Source: Chloranthus sessilifolius (taxonomy: Eukaryota; Streptophyta; Magnoliopsida; Chloranthales; Chloranthaceae). From it: DNA of 64,000 nucleotides. Made by a program: the position numbers and the translations under genes. How positions within the stretch are numbered: the first letter of the stretch is position 1; each line of letters opens with the position of its first letter. Below are positions 22,600-35,570 of the stretch, piece after piece. Location: the NCBI GenBank assembly GCA_021018995.1, contig CM037585.1, positions 122,416,831-122,480,830 on the forward strand, written 5' to 3'. Below the pieces are notes generated by a model that was not told where the DNA came from, ran no database searches, and saw only the letters and a program-made list of their open reading frames with translations.

Positions 22600-25500
22600 A
22601 CCTACTAGACTCACATGAGTCTCTATGGGACTTGTAAGAGTCCGTTAATGACTCATATGAGGCTTGTATTAGTTAAATTGCTTATTGGTACATCACTGTT
22701 ATCAGACAATAGCATGACTATTGGTGCGTCACTGTTATGGGACTATAACTTGACTGGCGTTATTGACTATCAGATTTGGATCCTACAGCTCTCACATGAG
22801 TCTTACTTGGAATCGTAAGAGTCAGCAAATGACTCATATAGGACCAAGTCATGCAAAATCTCTATTAGTACATTAATATTGGAAGTATTTAATATGACTG
22901 ATCTCATTATCTATCATATTTGGATCCTACAAGTCTCACATTAGCCAAAATTGGACTGATAAGAGTCAGTAAATGACTCATATCAGACCCGATCATAGAA
23001 AACGGTTATTGGTACATCACTGTTATCAGACTATAATTTGTCTAATGTCGTTGACTATCAGATTTGGAGCCTATAGGTCTGACATGAGTCTTACTTGGAA
23101 TCATAAGAGTCAGTAAATGACTCATATGAGATCAAGTCATGAAAAATCCATATTGGTATATCAATGTTGGCAGTGTTGAACATGATTGATCTTATTGTCT
23201 ATCATATTTAGATCCTACAGGTCTCATATTAGTCTAACTTGGACTTATAAGAGTCAATAAATGACTCATATCTGACCTGGTCATAGAAAATGATTATTGG
23301 TACATCATTGTTATCAGACTATAACTTATCTTACGTCGTTGACTATCAGATTTAGATCCTACAGGTCTGACATGAGTCTTACTTGGACTCATAAGAGTCA
23401 GTAAATTACTCATATGGGACCAAGTCATGAAAAATCTCTATTGGTACATCAATGTTGGTAGTGTTTAACATGACTGATCTCATTGTCTATCAGATGTGGA
23501 GTCTACAGGTCTGACATGTGTCTTACTTGGACTCATAAGAGTCAGTAAATGACTCATATGGGACCAAGTCATGAAAAATCCCTATTGGTTCATCAAAATT
23601 ATTATACTATAACTTGTTTAACATCGTTCACTATCAGATTTGAAACCTACAGGTCTGACATGAGTCATACTTGAACTCATAAGAGTCAGTAAATAACTCA
23701 TATGGAACCAAGTCATAAAAAATACCTATTGGTACATCACAGTTATCAGACTATAACTTGTCTATCGTCATTGACTATCATATTTTGAGCCTACAAGTTT
23801 GACATGAGTCTTACTTTGACTCAAAAGAGTCAGTAAATGACTCATATGGGATCAAGTCATGAAAAATCCCTATTGGTACATCACTGTTATCAGACTATAA
23901 ATTGTCTAACATCATTGACTATCAGATTTGGAGCCTACAAGTCTGACATGAGTCTTACTTGGACTCATAAGAGTCAGCAAATGACTCATATGCGACCAAG
24001 TCAGAAAAAATCCTTATTAGTACATTAATGTTGGCAGTATTTAATATGATTGATCTCATTGTCTATCATATTTTATTCCTACAGGTCTCACATTAGTCTA
24101 ACTTGGACTTATAAGAGTTAATAAAATACTCATATCAAACCCAGTCATAGAAAATAATTATCGGTACACTACAGGTCTGACATGAGTCTTACTTGGAATC
24201 ATAAGAGTCAGTAAATGACTCATATGGGACCAAGTCATGCGAAATCCCTATTGGTACATCCATGTAGACAGTTTTAACATTACTGATCTTATAGTCTATC
24301 ATATTTGGATCCTATAGGTCTCACATTAGTCTAACTTTGATTTATAAGAGTAAGTAAATGACTCATATCAGACCCGATCATAGAAAATGGTTATTCATAC
24401 ATCACTCTTATCAGACTATCACTTGTCTAACGTCGTTGACTATCAGATTTGGAGCCTACAGGTCTGACATGAGTCTTACTTGTACTCATAAGAATCAGTA
24501 AATGACTCATATGGGACCAAGTCATGAAAAATCCTTATTGGTACCTCACTGTTATCAGACTATAACTTGTCTAACGTCATTGATTATCAGATTTGGAGCC
24601 TACAGGTCTGGCATGAGTCTTACTTTGACTCATAAGAGTCAGTAAATGACTCATATGGGACCAAGTCATGAAAATTTTCTATTAGTACATCACTGTCATC
24701 AGACTATAACTTGTCCAAAGTCATTGACTATCAAATTTGAAGCCTACAGGTCTGACATGAGTCATATTTGGACTCATAAGAGTCAATAAATGACTCATAT
24801 GGGACCAGGTCATAAAAAATCCTTATTGGTACATTAATGTTGGCAGTGTTTAACATGATTAATCTCATTATCTATCATATTTGGATCCTACAAGTCTCAC
24901 ATTAGTCTAACTTAGACTTATAAGAGTCAGTAAATGACTCATATCTGACCTAGTCATGAAAAATGGTTATTGGTACTCTACAGGTCTGACATGAGCCTTA
25001 TTTGGAATCATAAGAGTCAATAAATGACTCATATGGGACCAAGTCATGTGAAATTCCTATTGGTACATCAATGTTGGCAGTGTTAACATGATTGATCTCA
25101 TTGTCTATCATAGTTGGATCCTACAGGTCTCACATTAGTTTAACTTAGACTTATAAGAGTCAGTAAATGATACATATCAGACCCGATCATCGAAAATGGT
25201 TATTGGTACATCACTATTATTAGACTATAACTTGTCTAACGTCGTTGACTATTAGATTTGGATCCTGTAGGTCTGACATGAGTCTTACTTGAACTCATAA
25301 GAGTCAGTAAATGACTCATATGGGATCAAGTCATGAAAAATCCCTATTGGTACATCACTATTATCATACTATAACTTGTTTAACATCATTGACTATTAGA
25401 TTTGGAGCCTACAGGTCTGGCATGAGTCTTACTTGAACTCATAAGAGTCAGTAAATGACTATATGAGACTAAGTCGTGAAAAATCCTTATTGATACATAA

Positions 25501-28500
25501 ATGTTGGCAGTGTTTAACATGATTGATCTCATGGTCTATCATATTTGGATCCTATAGGTCTCACATTAGTCTAACTTGGACTTATAAGAGTCAGTAAATG
25601 ACTCATATCAGACCCAGTCACGAAAAATAGTTATTGATATACTACAATTCTGACATGAGTCTTACTTGGAATCATAAGAGTCAGTAAATGACTAATATGA
25701 AACCAAGTTATGCGAAATTCTTATTGGTACATCAATGTTGGCAATATTGTACATGACTGATTTCATTGTCTATCATATTTGGATCTAACAGGTCTCACAT
25801 TAGTCTAACTTGGACTGATAAGAGTCAGTAAATGACTCATATCAGACCCAATCATGAAAAATAGTTATTGGTATATCACTATTATCAGACTATAACTTTT
25901 CTAGCGTCGTTGACTATTAGATTTTGAGCTTACAAGTCTGACATGAGTCTTACTTGGACTCATAAGAGTCAGTAAATAACTCATATGGGGCCAAGTCATG
26001 ATAAATCTCTATTGGTACATCATGGTTATCCGACTATAACTTATCTAACATTATTGACTATTAGATTTGAAGCCTATAGGTCTTGCATAAGTCTTACATG
26101 AACTCATAAGAGTCAGTAAATGACTCATATGACACCAAGTCATTAAAAATCCCAATTGGTACATCAATGTTGATAGTTTTTAACATGATTGATCTCATTG
26201 TCTATCATTTTTGGATTCTATAGTTCTCACATTAGTCTAACTTGGACTAATAAGAGTTAGTAAATGACCCATATCAGACTCAGTCACGGAAAATGATTAT
26301 TGGTACACTACGGGTCTGACATGAGTCTTACTTTGAATTATAAGAGTTCGTAAATAACTCATCTGGGACCAAGTCATACAAAATTCCTATTGGTACATTA
26401 ATGTTGGCAATGTTTAACATGACTGATCTCATTGTCTATCATATTTGGATCCTACAGGTCTCACATTAGTCTAACTTTGACTTATAAGAGTCAGTAAATG
26501 ATGACTTATATCAGACCTAGTCATGAAAAATGATTATTGGTATATCACTGTTATCAGACTATAACTCGTCTAACGTCATTGACTATCAAATTTGGATCCT
26601 ACAGGTTTGACATGAGTCTTACTAGGACTCATAAGAGTCTGTAAATGACTCATATGTGATCAAGTAATGAAAAATTCTTATTGGTACATCACTATTATCA
26701 GACGATAACTTGTCTAACGTCGTTGACTATCAGATTTGGAGCTACAGGTCTGACATGAGTCATACTTGGACTCATAAGAATCAGTAAATTACTCATATGA
26801 GACCAAGTCAAGAAAAATTCCTATTGGTACATCATTGTTATCAGACTATAACTTGTCTAATGTCGTTGACTAATCAGATTTGGAGCCCATGGGTCTGACA
26901 TGAGTCTTACTTGGACTCATAAGAGTCAGTAAATGACTCATGTGAGACTAAATTATGAAAAATCCTTAATGGCACATCAATGTTGGCAGTGTTTAACATG
27001 ATTGATCTGATTGTCTATCATATTTGGATCCTACAGGAATCACATTAGTCTAACTTGGACTTATAAGAGTCCGTAAATTACTCATATTAGACTCAGTCAC
27101 GGAAAATGGTTATTTGTACCCTAAAGGTTTGACATGAGTCTTACTTGGAATCATAAGAGTCAATAAATTACGCATATAGGACCAAGCCATGCGAAATCCC
27201 TATTGGTACATCAAGGTTGGCAGTGTTTAACATGACTAATTTCATTGTATATCATAATTGGATCCTACAGGTCTAATATTTGTCAAACTTGTACTTACAA
27301 GAGTTAGTAAATGACTCATATCAGACCCGACCATGAAAAATAGTTATTGGTAAATCACTATTATCAAACTATAACTTGGCTAACATTGTTGACTATTAGA
27401 TTTGGAGCCTACAGGTCTGACATTAGTCTTACTTGGACTCATAAGAGTCCGTAAATGACACATATGGGACCAAGTAATGAAAAATCTCTATTGGTACATC
27501 ACTGTTATCAGGCTATAACTTATCTAACGTCGTTGACTATCAGATTTGGAGCCTACAGGTCTTACATGAGTATTATTTGGACTCATAAGAGTCAGAAAAT
27601 GGCTCAAATGGGACCAAGTCATCAAAATTCTTTATTGGTACATCAATGTTGGCAATATTTAACATTACTAATCTCATTGTCTATCATATTTGGATCCTAC
27701 TGGTCTCTCATTAGTTTAACTTGGGCTTACGAGAGTCAGTAAATGACTTATATCAAACCCAGTAACGGAAAATGGTTATTGGCACACTGGTCTGACATAA
27801 GTCTTACTTTGAATCATAAGAGTCAGTAAATGACTCATATAGGACCAAGTCATGTGAAATCCCTATTGGTATATCAATGTTGATAGTATTTAACATGACT
27901 GATCTCATTATCTATCATATTTGGATCCTATAGATCTCACATTAGTCTAATTTGGACTTAAAAGAGTCAGTAAATGACTCATATCAGACCCGATCATGGA
28001 AAATGGCGATTGGTACATCACTGTTATCAGAGTAAAACTTGTCTAACGTCATTGACTATTAGATTTGGAGCCTACAAGTCTGACATAAGTCTTATTTGGA
28101 CTCATAAGAGTAAGTAAATGACTCATATGGGACCAAGTCATGAAAAATCTATATTGGTACATCGTTGTTATCAGACTATAACTTGTCTAACATCATTGAC
28201 TATTAGATTTGGAGCCTACATATCTGACATGAGTCTTACTTAGACTCATAAGAGTTAGTAAATGACTCATATGCGACCAAGTCAAGAAAAATCCCTATTG
28301 GTACATCAATGTTGGTAGTGTTTAACATGACTAATCTCATTGTCTATTATTTTTAGATCATACAGGCCTCATATTAGTCTAACTTGGACTTATAAGAGTC
28401 AGTAAATGACTCATATCAACCCAGTCATGGAAAATGATTATTAGTACACTACATGACTGACATGAGTCTTACTTGGAATCATAAGAGTCAGTAAATGACT

Positions 28501-29656
28501 CATATGGGACCAAGTCATGTGAAATCTCTATTGGTACATTAATGTTAGCAGTGTTTAACATGAATGATCTTATATTCTATAATGTTTGGATCCTACAGGT
28601 CTCACATTAGTCTAACTTGGACTTATAAGAGTCAGTAGATGACTCAAATCAAACTCGGTCATGGAAAATGGTTATTGGTAAATCATTGTTATCAGACTAA
28701 AACTTGTCTAACGTCGTTTGCTATCTGATTTAGAGCTTACAAGTCTGACATGAGTCTTACTTGGACTCATAAGAGTCAGTAAATTACTCATATGGGACCA
28801 TGTCATGAAAAATTCCTGTTGATACATCATTGTTATCAGACTATAACTTATCTAACGTCGTTGACTATCAGATTTGGAGCCTACAAGTCTGACATGAGTC
28901 TTACTTTGACTCATAAGAATTAGTAAATAACTCATATGAGACTAAGTCATGAAAAATCCCTATTGGTATCACTATTATCATACTACAACTTATCTAATGT
29001 TGTTGACTATCAGCTTTGGAGCCTACAGGTTTGACATGAGTCTTACTTGGACTTATAAGAGTCAGTAAATGACTCATTTTGAACCAAGTAATGAAAAATC
29101 CCTATTGGTATATCAATGTTGGCAGTGTTTAACATGACTGATCTCATTTTATATCATTTTTGGATCCTACTGGTCTCACATTAGTCTAACTTGGACTTAT
29201 AAGAGTCAGTAAATGACTCATATCAGACCTAGTCAAGGAAAATGATTATTGGTTCACTACAGGTTTGACATGAGTCTTACTTGGAATCATAAGAGTCAGT
29301 AAATTACTCATATGTGACCAAGTCATGCAAAATCTCTATCGGTACATTAATATTGGCAGTGTTTAACATGACTGATCTCATTATCTACCCGATCATGGAA
29401 AATGGTTATTAATAAACTATACGTCTGGCATGAATCTAACTTGGAATCATAAGAGTCAAAAAATGACTCATATGGGGTCAAGTAATGCGAAATCTCTATT
29501 GGTACATCAATGTTTGCGGTGTTTAATATGGCTGATCTTTTTGTCTATCATATTTATATCCTACAGGTCTAACATTAGTCTAACTTAGATTTATAAGAGT
29601 CAATGAATGACTCAAATCAAACTCGGTCTTGGAAAATTGTTATTGATACATCACTG
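22600..29656. repeat. 144-bp satellite array with higher-order structure
   Basis: About 49 monomers of 144 bp each carry the core GAGTCAGTAAATGACTCATA. Three monomer types can be told apart. V1 has TATCAGACTATAACTTGTC and TTTGGAGCCTAC. V2 has GTTGGCAGTGTTTAACATGA and TTTGGATCCTAC. V3 is a V1 shortened to about 91 bp by an internal deletion (GGTACACTACAGGTCTGACA). From 23983 onward the order is V2-V3-V2-V1-V1(-V1), giving units of about 666 or 811 bp. Unit starts are near 23983, 24792, 25458, 26122, 26935, 27601, 28264 and 29071. The left edge (22600-23983) is irregular, as array edges often are. Translated frames in it (23837-24028, 27455-27742) are repeat translations. Confidence 0.95.
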
Positions 29657-29828
29657 TCACTGAGAATATTCAATCCCTCATTTGTCACTGACAATATTCA
29701 ATCCCTGCAATGCAGAGCCAATATATCTAAGACATGAAAAATCCACTGAAATGACCTGCATGATCAAATTCGTTAATTAATAATGAGCCTACTAGACTGC
29801 ATTATCAATTTGATTAAAATATCTACAG
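29657..29828. other. Junction sequence between satellite and MITE
   Basis: The last monomer stops within TACATCACTGTCAC and is followed by two copies of a 27-bp stretch ending GAATATTCAATCCC / CAATATTCAATCCC. Nothing else is seen. Confidence 0.5.
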
Positions 29829-30037
29829 CAAGGATCAAAATTTTGGGTAAATTTTCGATTTTGGGCTTGACCAAAACCGAAAATTTGAACCGAAATTTCT
29901 ATCTAAATTTTGGCCAAAAATTTGAGTCCCATACAAATTTGGACCGAAATTTCGGTCCAAATTGTTGTTTTGGTGGGGACTGAAACCTATAATGTCGGCC
30001 GAAATTTTAGTCATTTCGGCTGAAATTTTGATCCTTG
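29829..30037. mobile_element. 209-bp hAT-like MITE with 8-bp target duplication
   Basis: The ends are CAAGGATCAAAATTTT and GAAATTTTGATCCTTG, inverted repeats of about 15 bases. Flanks are ATCTACAG (29821-29828) and ATCTGCAG (30038-30045), an 8-bp duplication with one change. The interior has nested palindromes such as GGACCGAAATTTCGGTCC. No coding capacity. An 8-bp duplication fits hAT-type transposition; the TIR start CAAGG is close to the hAT pattern CA.GG. Confidence 0.8.
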
Positions 30038-30339
30038 ATCTGCAGCATCAATATCATAAGTACTTGCAATATGCAGGCAATGAAAAATCTAAGACATTCA
30101 TAAATACCTGCATTAATCAACCATAAGTATATCTGTTTATAGCAAAATAACTCATAACCGGCATAATAGAGTCTAAAAATGACTGCCAACCATAAATTCA
30201 CAAATTCATCATACAAATTCAAAAATTCTCAAACCACTGTCATTCACAAATTCACCACTTCAACATAGAATATCAGAAATTTATAAACCACAACCATCCA
30301 CAAACTTATCATACAAATCTATCATAAACTAGCAATGAG

Positions 30340-31610
30340 AGTCTAAAAATGACTCTGTGTCTCATCCATTTGAAGAATTTCTGGGCCACTTAGAATTGTT
30401 TACCTTTTTACTATTAATTTTTTGAAAATAGCACAACATGATTGACATGTTTGAGGCTGATTCATGAGAATATCTAACACACATTGCTTCCGGAAAGCAA
30501 GTCTCTCTTCCACTCCAAATTGGAACTAACCTTCTCTCCCGGCCATAATATTTTCGGTATATTTTAGCACGAATAATGCACAGTTCACCTATCCTCGAGC
30601 CTATTTTGGGAGGCCGTTAGTGAAGAATAGTGGCCACGGAAGAGCTTTCTCTAGCGCGTTGTCTGTCCATTCAAGTATAACAGCCGTGGGAGATGCAAAG
30701 CCTGAAATAAATCGAGTACAGAAACACAAAGTATATAACTTATAAATGAAAATTAAATTAATAGATTAAATGACCCACTTATTTTCTTACCAAGGCATGT
30801 GTGTGATGTTTTCACATGTCGAATATTGGCTTGGCCGATGGGTCTAGGAGATAAATTTCTTTCTCGTTGAGGTTGACACAGGCTAACGCATAATTAGAGC
30901 CAGTATTATTGTGCAACAGAATTACAACCTGTAAATGTAACATCTAAACCGTGATTAGTGAAGGGCCACTCATATTACAGAATACTAATTATATGAGTAG
31001 TGAATAATAAGACATTTTAAAATAAAAAATTACAATTACCATTCCACAATGGGCTGCCACATTTTTAAAATAGTGTTTGTTGAGGAATGGAAGGCAAAAA
31101 TGATGTAATCTTTCATCGCCCTCTCAAATCGCAATTTTTTGTCCCTCATCCTTAATTGCATTATATACAGAGTCATTATTTTGGGACTCCTCAAATTTTA
31201 GCACCTCCTCCTTCAGCAATTCCTGTATGAAGATGCACTCAATTAATGATTATCAGTCACAACTTATAGGATCCAAGGAAATGAGTGTGCGAGAGGAGTG
31301 CTCACCGCAAACATAACCGGTAGAAGGTACACAATATGCGAACTGTATTTGCGGTATAGGCCCATTATCATTGCGTTCAGCACGTCGTCTTCCACTTCAG
31401 TATTCGGCCTAAGACTCTTAATGAACTTAATAGTTATCTAGAGCTCTTCAACCTTAGACACCATCAATCTGTAAATTACACCTGCTATACAAATTATGAG
31501 TTGTTCATGTATGTGTAATTAGTAAATTAAATTTTAACTTGATTAAGTAAGATATATTACTTATCAGTTGCGTCCGAAAAATCCCAAAAGAAAGAGGCAA
31601 ACTCATTTCT
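30340..31610 (-). pseudogene. Ulp1-like C48 cysteine protease domain, several exons
   Basis: Minus-strand blocks match the Ulp1/SENP fold in order: TEVEDDVLNAMIMGLYRKY (about 31410-31350, ending in a GT donor), a weaker block with LHHFCLPFLNKHYFK (31130-31020), NYALACVNLNEKEIYLLD (about 30930-30870), and VNCALFVLKYTENIMAGR (about 30590-30535). The last two are the strands around the catalytic His-Asp and the Cys. The usual His-Trp is Asn-Tyr here and the Asp before the Cys is Asn, so the active site is altered, though Cys and the LLD Asp remain. A TAG and a TAA interrupt the blocks (near 31445 and 30604). Family members remove SUMO from proteins. ULP-like genes of this form are known in plant MULEs. 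Confidence 0.72.
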
Positions 31611-31899
31611 ACCTTCTACCGCCATAACTCCCATTTTCTTTGCATCATCACTTTTCCACCAAATATTGGCAGCCAATTGGGCCTCATCTAATGAGGCATA
31701 GTCTTCTGATAATATTTTTTCATTTTCCTGGTGATTACAGATGTTTTTCCTATCGTCTCCTTTACTTTTCCTTGCTTCTTCAGCCTAGTCCTTGGCCTTT
31801 CAGCTATCTAGGTAGTCATGTCAATCTATCGCTTAGGCTTTTTCTCCCTTACTGGACATTGTTCAGCAAGGCTGACCTCAGCTGGATGTGCCCTTTTCA

Positions 31900-32660
31900 T
31901 TGAAACCTATATTATACATACCCCATATTACTGAAGGGATAATAGGTGTTATAGATACATAAAAATATCAAGTAAAAGTAGATAGAGGACTACATGGGCA
32001 ACTATATTTAATTCAAAATAAATACCTACTCTCCTTCATCTATTCCCGTAGTTGTTTCTCCTCTCTCTTCTACTTCGACTGTCGCAGTATCAACTCCCTC
32101 TCCCACTCTCTCTTGGCCCTCTCCCTCTCTCTCACACTCTCCATTTCCTCCGCTCTCATCTCCCTCTCTCTCACACTCTAGTTCCTTTGCTCTCATCTTG
32201 CTCTTTACCCTCTCCACTCTCTCTTGGCCCTCTCCCTCTCTCACACTCTTTATTTCCTCCCCTCTCATCTCCCTCTCTGCCCTCTCCAATCTCGGAGCTC
32301 TCGCCTGTTTCTAATGCGGCCTTAAGCGTCTTAACTCATTCCAATAATAATAAATTTTGTTGTTTCAGAACTTTGATCGAGTGACCTTACTTCTCAACGA
32401 CGGTGAGAATGGCCGAATCGACCTCGCCTCAACTTCTAATGCATCAACTATACAAAGAAATCTAGTAATAACCTCAAATTCTCTAATACCGGTGCCAATC
32501 TTGGCTGCACCGTATACTCATCCACATCATTATCATCTTCTTCTTCTTCCTCTTCCTTATTATCTTCTCTCTTTCTACACATGTCATCTCCTTGTTCTAG
32601 TTACTCTCTTTTCCTTAGTATCTCTTTTGGGCTGCTCGATCTAGGAAGTTCAAGCCCCTT
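31900..32660 (-). pseudogene. Glu/Arg-rich linker of the Ulp1-like gene
   Basis: The minus frame 32289-32026 is a highly charged stretch with repeated EGEGQERV and EREGDES-type units; two longer DNA copies (near 32108 and 32219 on the + strand, TCTCTTGGCCCTCTCCCTCT) show it is an internal duplication. Charged low-complexity linkers between DUF1985 and the Ulp1 domain are common in this gene type. The plus-strand Ser/Leu/Pro frame 32052-32384 is its shadow. Confidence 0.5.
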
Positions 32661-32779
32661 AGGTGGCTCCATATTTTCAACCACAACATACAAACTTCTG
32701 AATAGTACATATTCTATATCCAGTAACTAATCTTGTTGATAGAATAGTACCTCAAACTTCTGAAATTTTCAAAAATAGA

Positions 32780-33540
32780 AGTTAGTGTCGGAGCGCGAAA
32801 TCTTCAGTGGCATATATTTCAAGAGCAGTGGCCACTCATTACATGCGTTATTCACTTTACCCGATGAAATTTGAGGAGCATGCTCGAATGCCCATATATG
32901 TAACAGAATAGTGCAGCCTAGCACACAATACATCTTACCACCAAAAGAATGTGCGGTTTCATGTATAGAATCGATTAACTAAGCGTAAACCACATCCCCC
33001 CAATTGTGGCCATTAAACATTCGAAGATCATTCGTGAGATCGATGTAGTCCCAATCGATCGTACGATGAATGTCGGAGAGTAGGAAGTTCGCTAACATGT
33101 ACAATTCTCGAGTCGGATGAAGTCAACATCGGCTAGGCTAGGTAATCGAAGGCTAATTCGATATGATCCCTGGTGACCGACTGCCCGGCTGCCACTTGCC
33201 CAAATAATCACTCTCTAAAAGAGGTTGCACCTTCAAGATCTACCGGCACTGAAGGTTCTGCCGATTTTGAAGGGGAGCTAACTTTCAAGCCCAAAATCTT
33301 ACTCACGTCTATCCGGACGAATGGAATAAAATACTCTCCAATGGAGAATGTCTCATGCTCTGAATCGAAGCCTCTAATAATGGCGTGCACAAGCTGGCCA
33401 GATTGGGTGAGGAATTCGCTAATTAACCATAAATATTTAAAACAACTTTGTTGAAGGAGGAGTTGTTTCTTGTCACTACTCAATTGACCGTACAATCGGC
33501 CTAATTTGTAATAGTTCATCACTCCTTTGATGACTTGTCA
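32780..33540 (-). pseudogene. DUF1985 domain, N-terminal part of the Ulp1-like gene
   Basis: The minus frame 33522-33208 reads CFKYLWLISEFLTQSGQLVH, then GFDSEHETFSIGEYFIPF and DVSKILGLKV, the start of DUF1985 (an N-terminal domain of plant Ulp1-like genes). A second block (33070-32790, after a frame change) reads FLLSDIHRTIDWDYIDLTND then NWGDVVYA, FGGKMYCVLGCTILLHIWAF and LKYMPLKI, the rest of the domain. One stop (TAG after VVYA) and a frame change show decay. The domain order DUF1985, charged linker, Ulp1 on one strand supports a single gene of about 3.2 kb. Confidence 0.72.
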
Positions 33541-33639
33541 GTCATCCTCATCGACTTTCCATTTTCCTTTCTTCAATCTTGTTGCCATTTTTATTTTAGT
33601 CTTGAAAAGCTAACTGAATATCTGAAATAAGAGGAGTGA

Positions 33640-35570
33640 AACATATTAGACGACTAATATGAGATCAATATAAGAAAATATAATACATTACATGATTGAT
33701 GTGAGAACATTAGAGGACTGATATCAGAGAATAAAGTACTGATTAAGACAGTAAAGGATTGATATCATACCATAAAGTACTGATCTGAGATAAGACAGGA
33801 CTGATATCATACTCATATTAACCTTTAAGCTACATTGTTAAAGGCATGAGTAAAGTTATATGAAATATTAAATGATTGATATCAGTCCTCTAATAGTCTG
33901 ATATTAGTCATTTAATGTTTCTGATATCAAACCACGCAGTCATTCAATATTATGATATCAAACCATTAGAGGACTGATATCAGACATTTAATATATTTCT
34001 GATATCAGACATTTAATGTTTCTAATATCATACCATTAAATGACTGATATCAAACTCATATTTAGCTTTAAACTACATTATCACAGGCATGACTAATTTT
34101 TTTTGAAATATTAAATAACTGATATCAGACCATAAAGTACTGATGTAAGATAAGACAAGACTGATATCAACCTCATATTTACCTTTAAGCTATATTGTCA
34201 CAGTCATGAGTAAAGCTATATGAAACATTAAATGACTGATATCAATCCTCTAATGGTCTGATATCAGTCATATAATGTTTTTGATATCAGACCATTAGAG
34301 GACTAATATAAGACCATTAGAGAATTGATATCAGACATTTAATATTTCTGATATCAGACCATTAGAGGACTGATATCAGCCAATAAAGTACTGATGTGAG
34401 ATAGTAAAGGATTGATATCAGACTCATATTTAGCTTTAAACTATATTATTACAGGCATGAATAATTTTATCTTGAAATATTAAATGACTGATATCAGACC
34501 ATAAAGTACTGATGTGAGATAAGACAGGACTGATATGAGACTCATATTAACCTTTAAGTTACATTTTCACAAGCATGAGTAAAGTTATATGAAACATTAA
34601 ATGACTGATATCAGTCCTCTAATGGTCTGATATCAGTCATTTAATGTTTTTGATATCAGACCATTAGAGGACCGATATCAAACATTTAATGTTTCTGATA
34701 TCAAACCATTAGATGACTGATATCAAACATTTAATGTTTCTGATATCAGACCATTAGAGGACTAATATAAGATAATAAAATACTGATGTGAGACAGTAAA
34801 AGACTGATATTAGACTCATATTTAGCTTCAAACTACATTGTCACATGCATGAATAATTTTATATGAACCATTAAATGACTGATATCAGACCATAAAGTAC
34901 TGATGTGAGATAAGACATGACTGATATCAGTCTCATATTTACCTTTAAGCTACATTGTCACAGGCATGAGTAAAGTTATATGAAATATTAAATGACTGAT
35001 ATCAGTCCTTAATGATCTGATATCAGTCATTTAATGTTTTTGATATCATACCATTAGAGGACTGATATTATACTCATATTTAGCTTCAAACTACATTGTC
35101 ACAAGCATGACTAATTTTATCTGAAACATCATTAAATGATTGATATCAAACCATAAAGTACTGATGTGAGACAAGACATGACTAATATCAGTCTCATATT
35201 TACCTTTAAGTTATATTGTCACAGGCATGAGTAAAGTTATCTGATTCTATAAAGGACTGATGTGAGAACATTAAAGTACTGATATCAGACAAGATAGAAC
35301 TGATGTTAGACTCATTTTCAGTATTAAACTATATTCTTACCTGTATGAGTAATTTGAATCTATAAAGTATTGATGTGAGAATATTAAAGGACTGATATAA
35401 GAAAATAAAGTACTGATATGAGACAGTACATGACTGATATTAGACTAATATTTAGCCTAAACTATATTGTGACCTACATGAGTAAGTTGAAGAACTATAA
35501 AGTACTGATGCGCAAACAATAAAGGACTGGTATCAGACAATAAAGTACTGATGTGAGACCACACAAAGAT
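33640..35570. repeat. Palindrome-rich tandem array built on CTGATATCAG
   Basis: Dozens of GATATC palindromes occur, many as the 10-bp palindrome CTGATATCAG, in phrases such as TTAAATGACTGATATCAGACC and CCATTAGAGGACTGATATCAG. A larger unit is marked by two alternating anchors. Anchor a is CTCATATTTACCTTTAAGC, near 33813, 34172, 34541, 34932 and 35193. Anchor b is CTCATATTTAGCTTTAAAC, near 34055, 34423, 34815 and 35073. The same anchor recurs every 260-390 bp. The unit also holds CAGGCATGAGTAAAGTTATATGAAACATT-type sequence. It lies between the Ulp1-like gene and the MULE transposase. Confidence 0.88.

Noticed and set aside
23837..24028. Open frame beginning MTHMGSSHEKS in the satellite, and its relative at 27455-27742
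   Set aside because: Both are direct translations of satellite monomers; 144 is a multiple of three, so a frame can stay open across units by chance.
22600..29656. Regular repeats that could be mistaken for a CRISPR array
   Set aside because: The full 144-bp unit is repeated with no unique spacers, and the rest of the window is clearly plant DNA.
32052..32384. Plus-strand Ser/Leu/Pro-rich frame of 110 residues
   Set aside because: It is the shadow of the minus-strand Glu/Arg-rich linker of the Ulp1-like gene.
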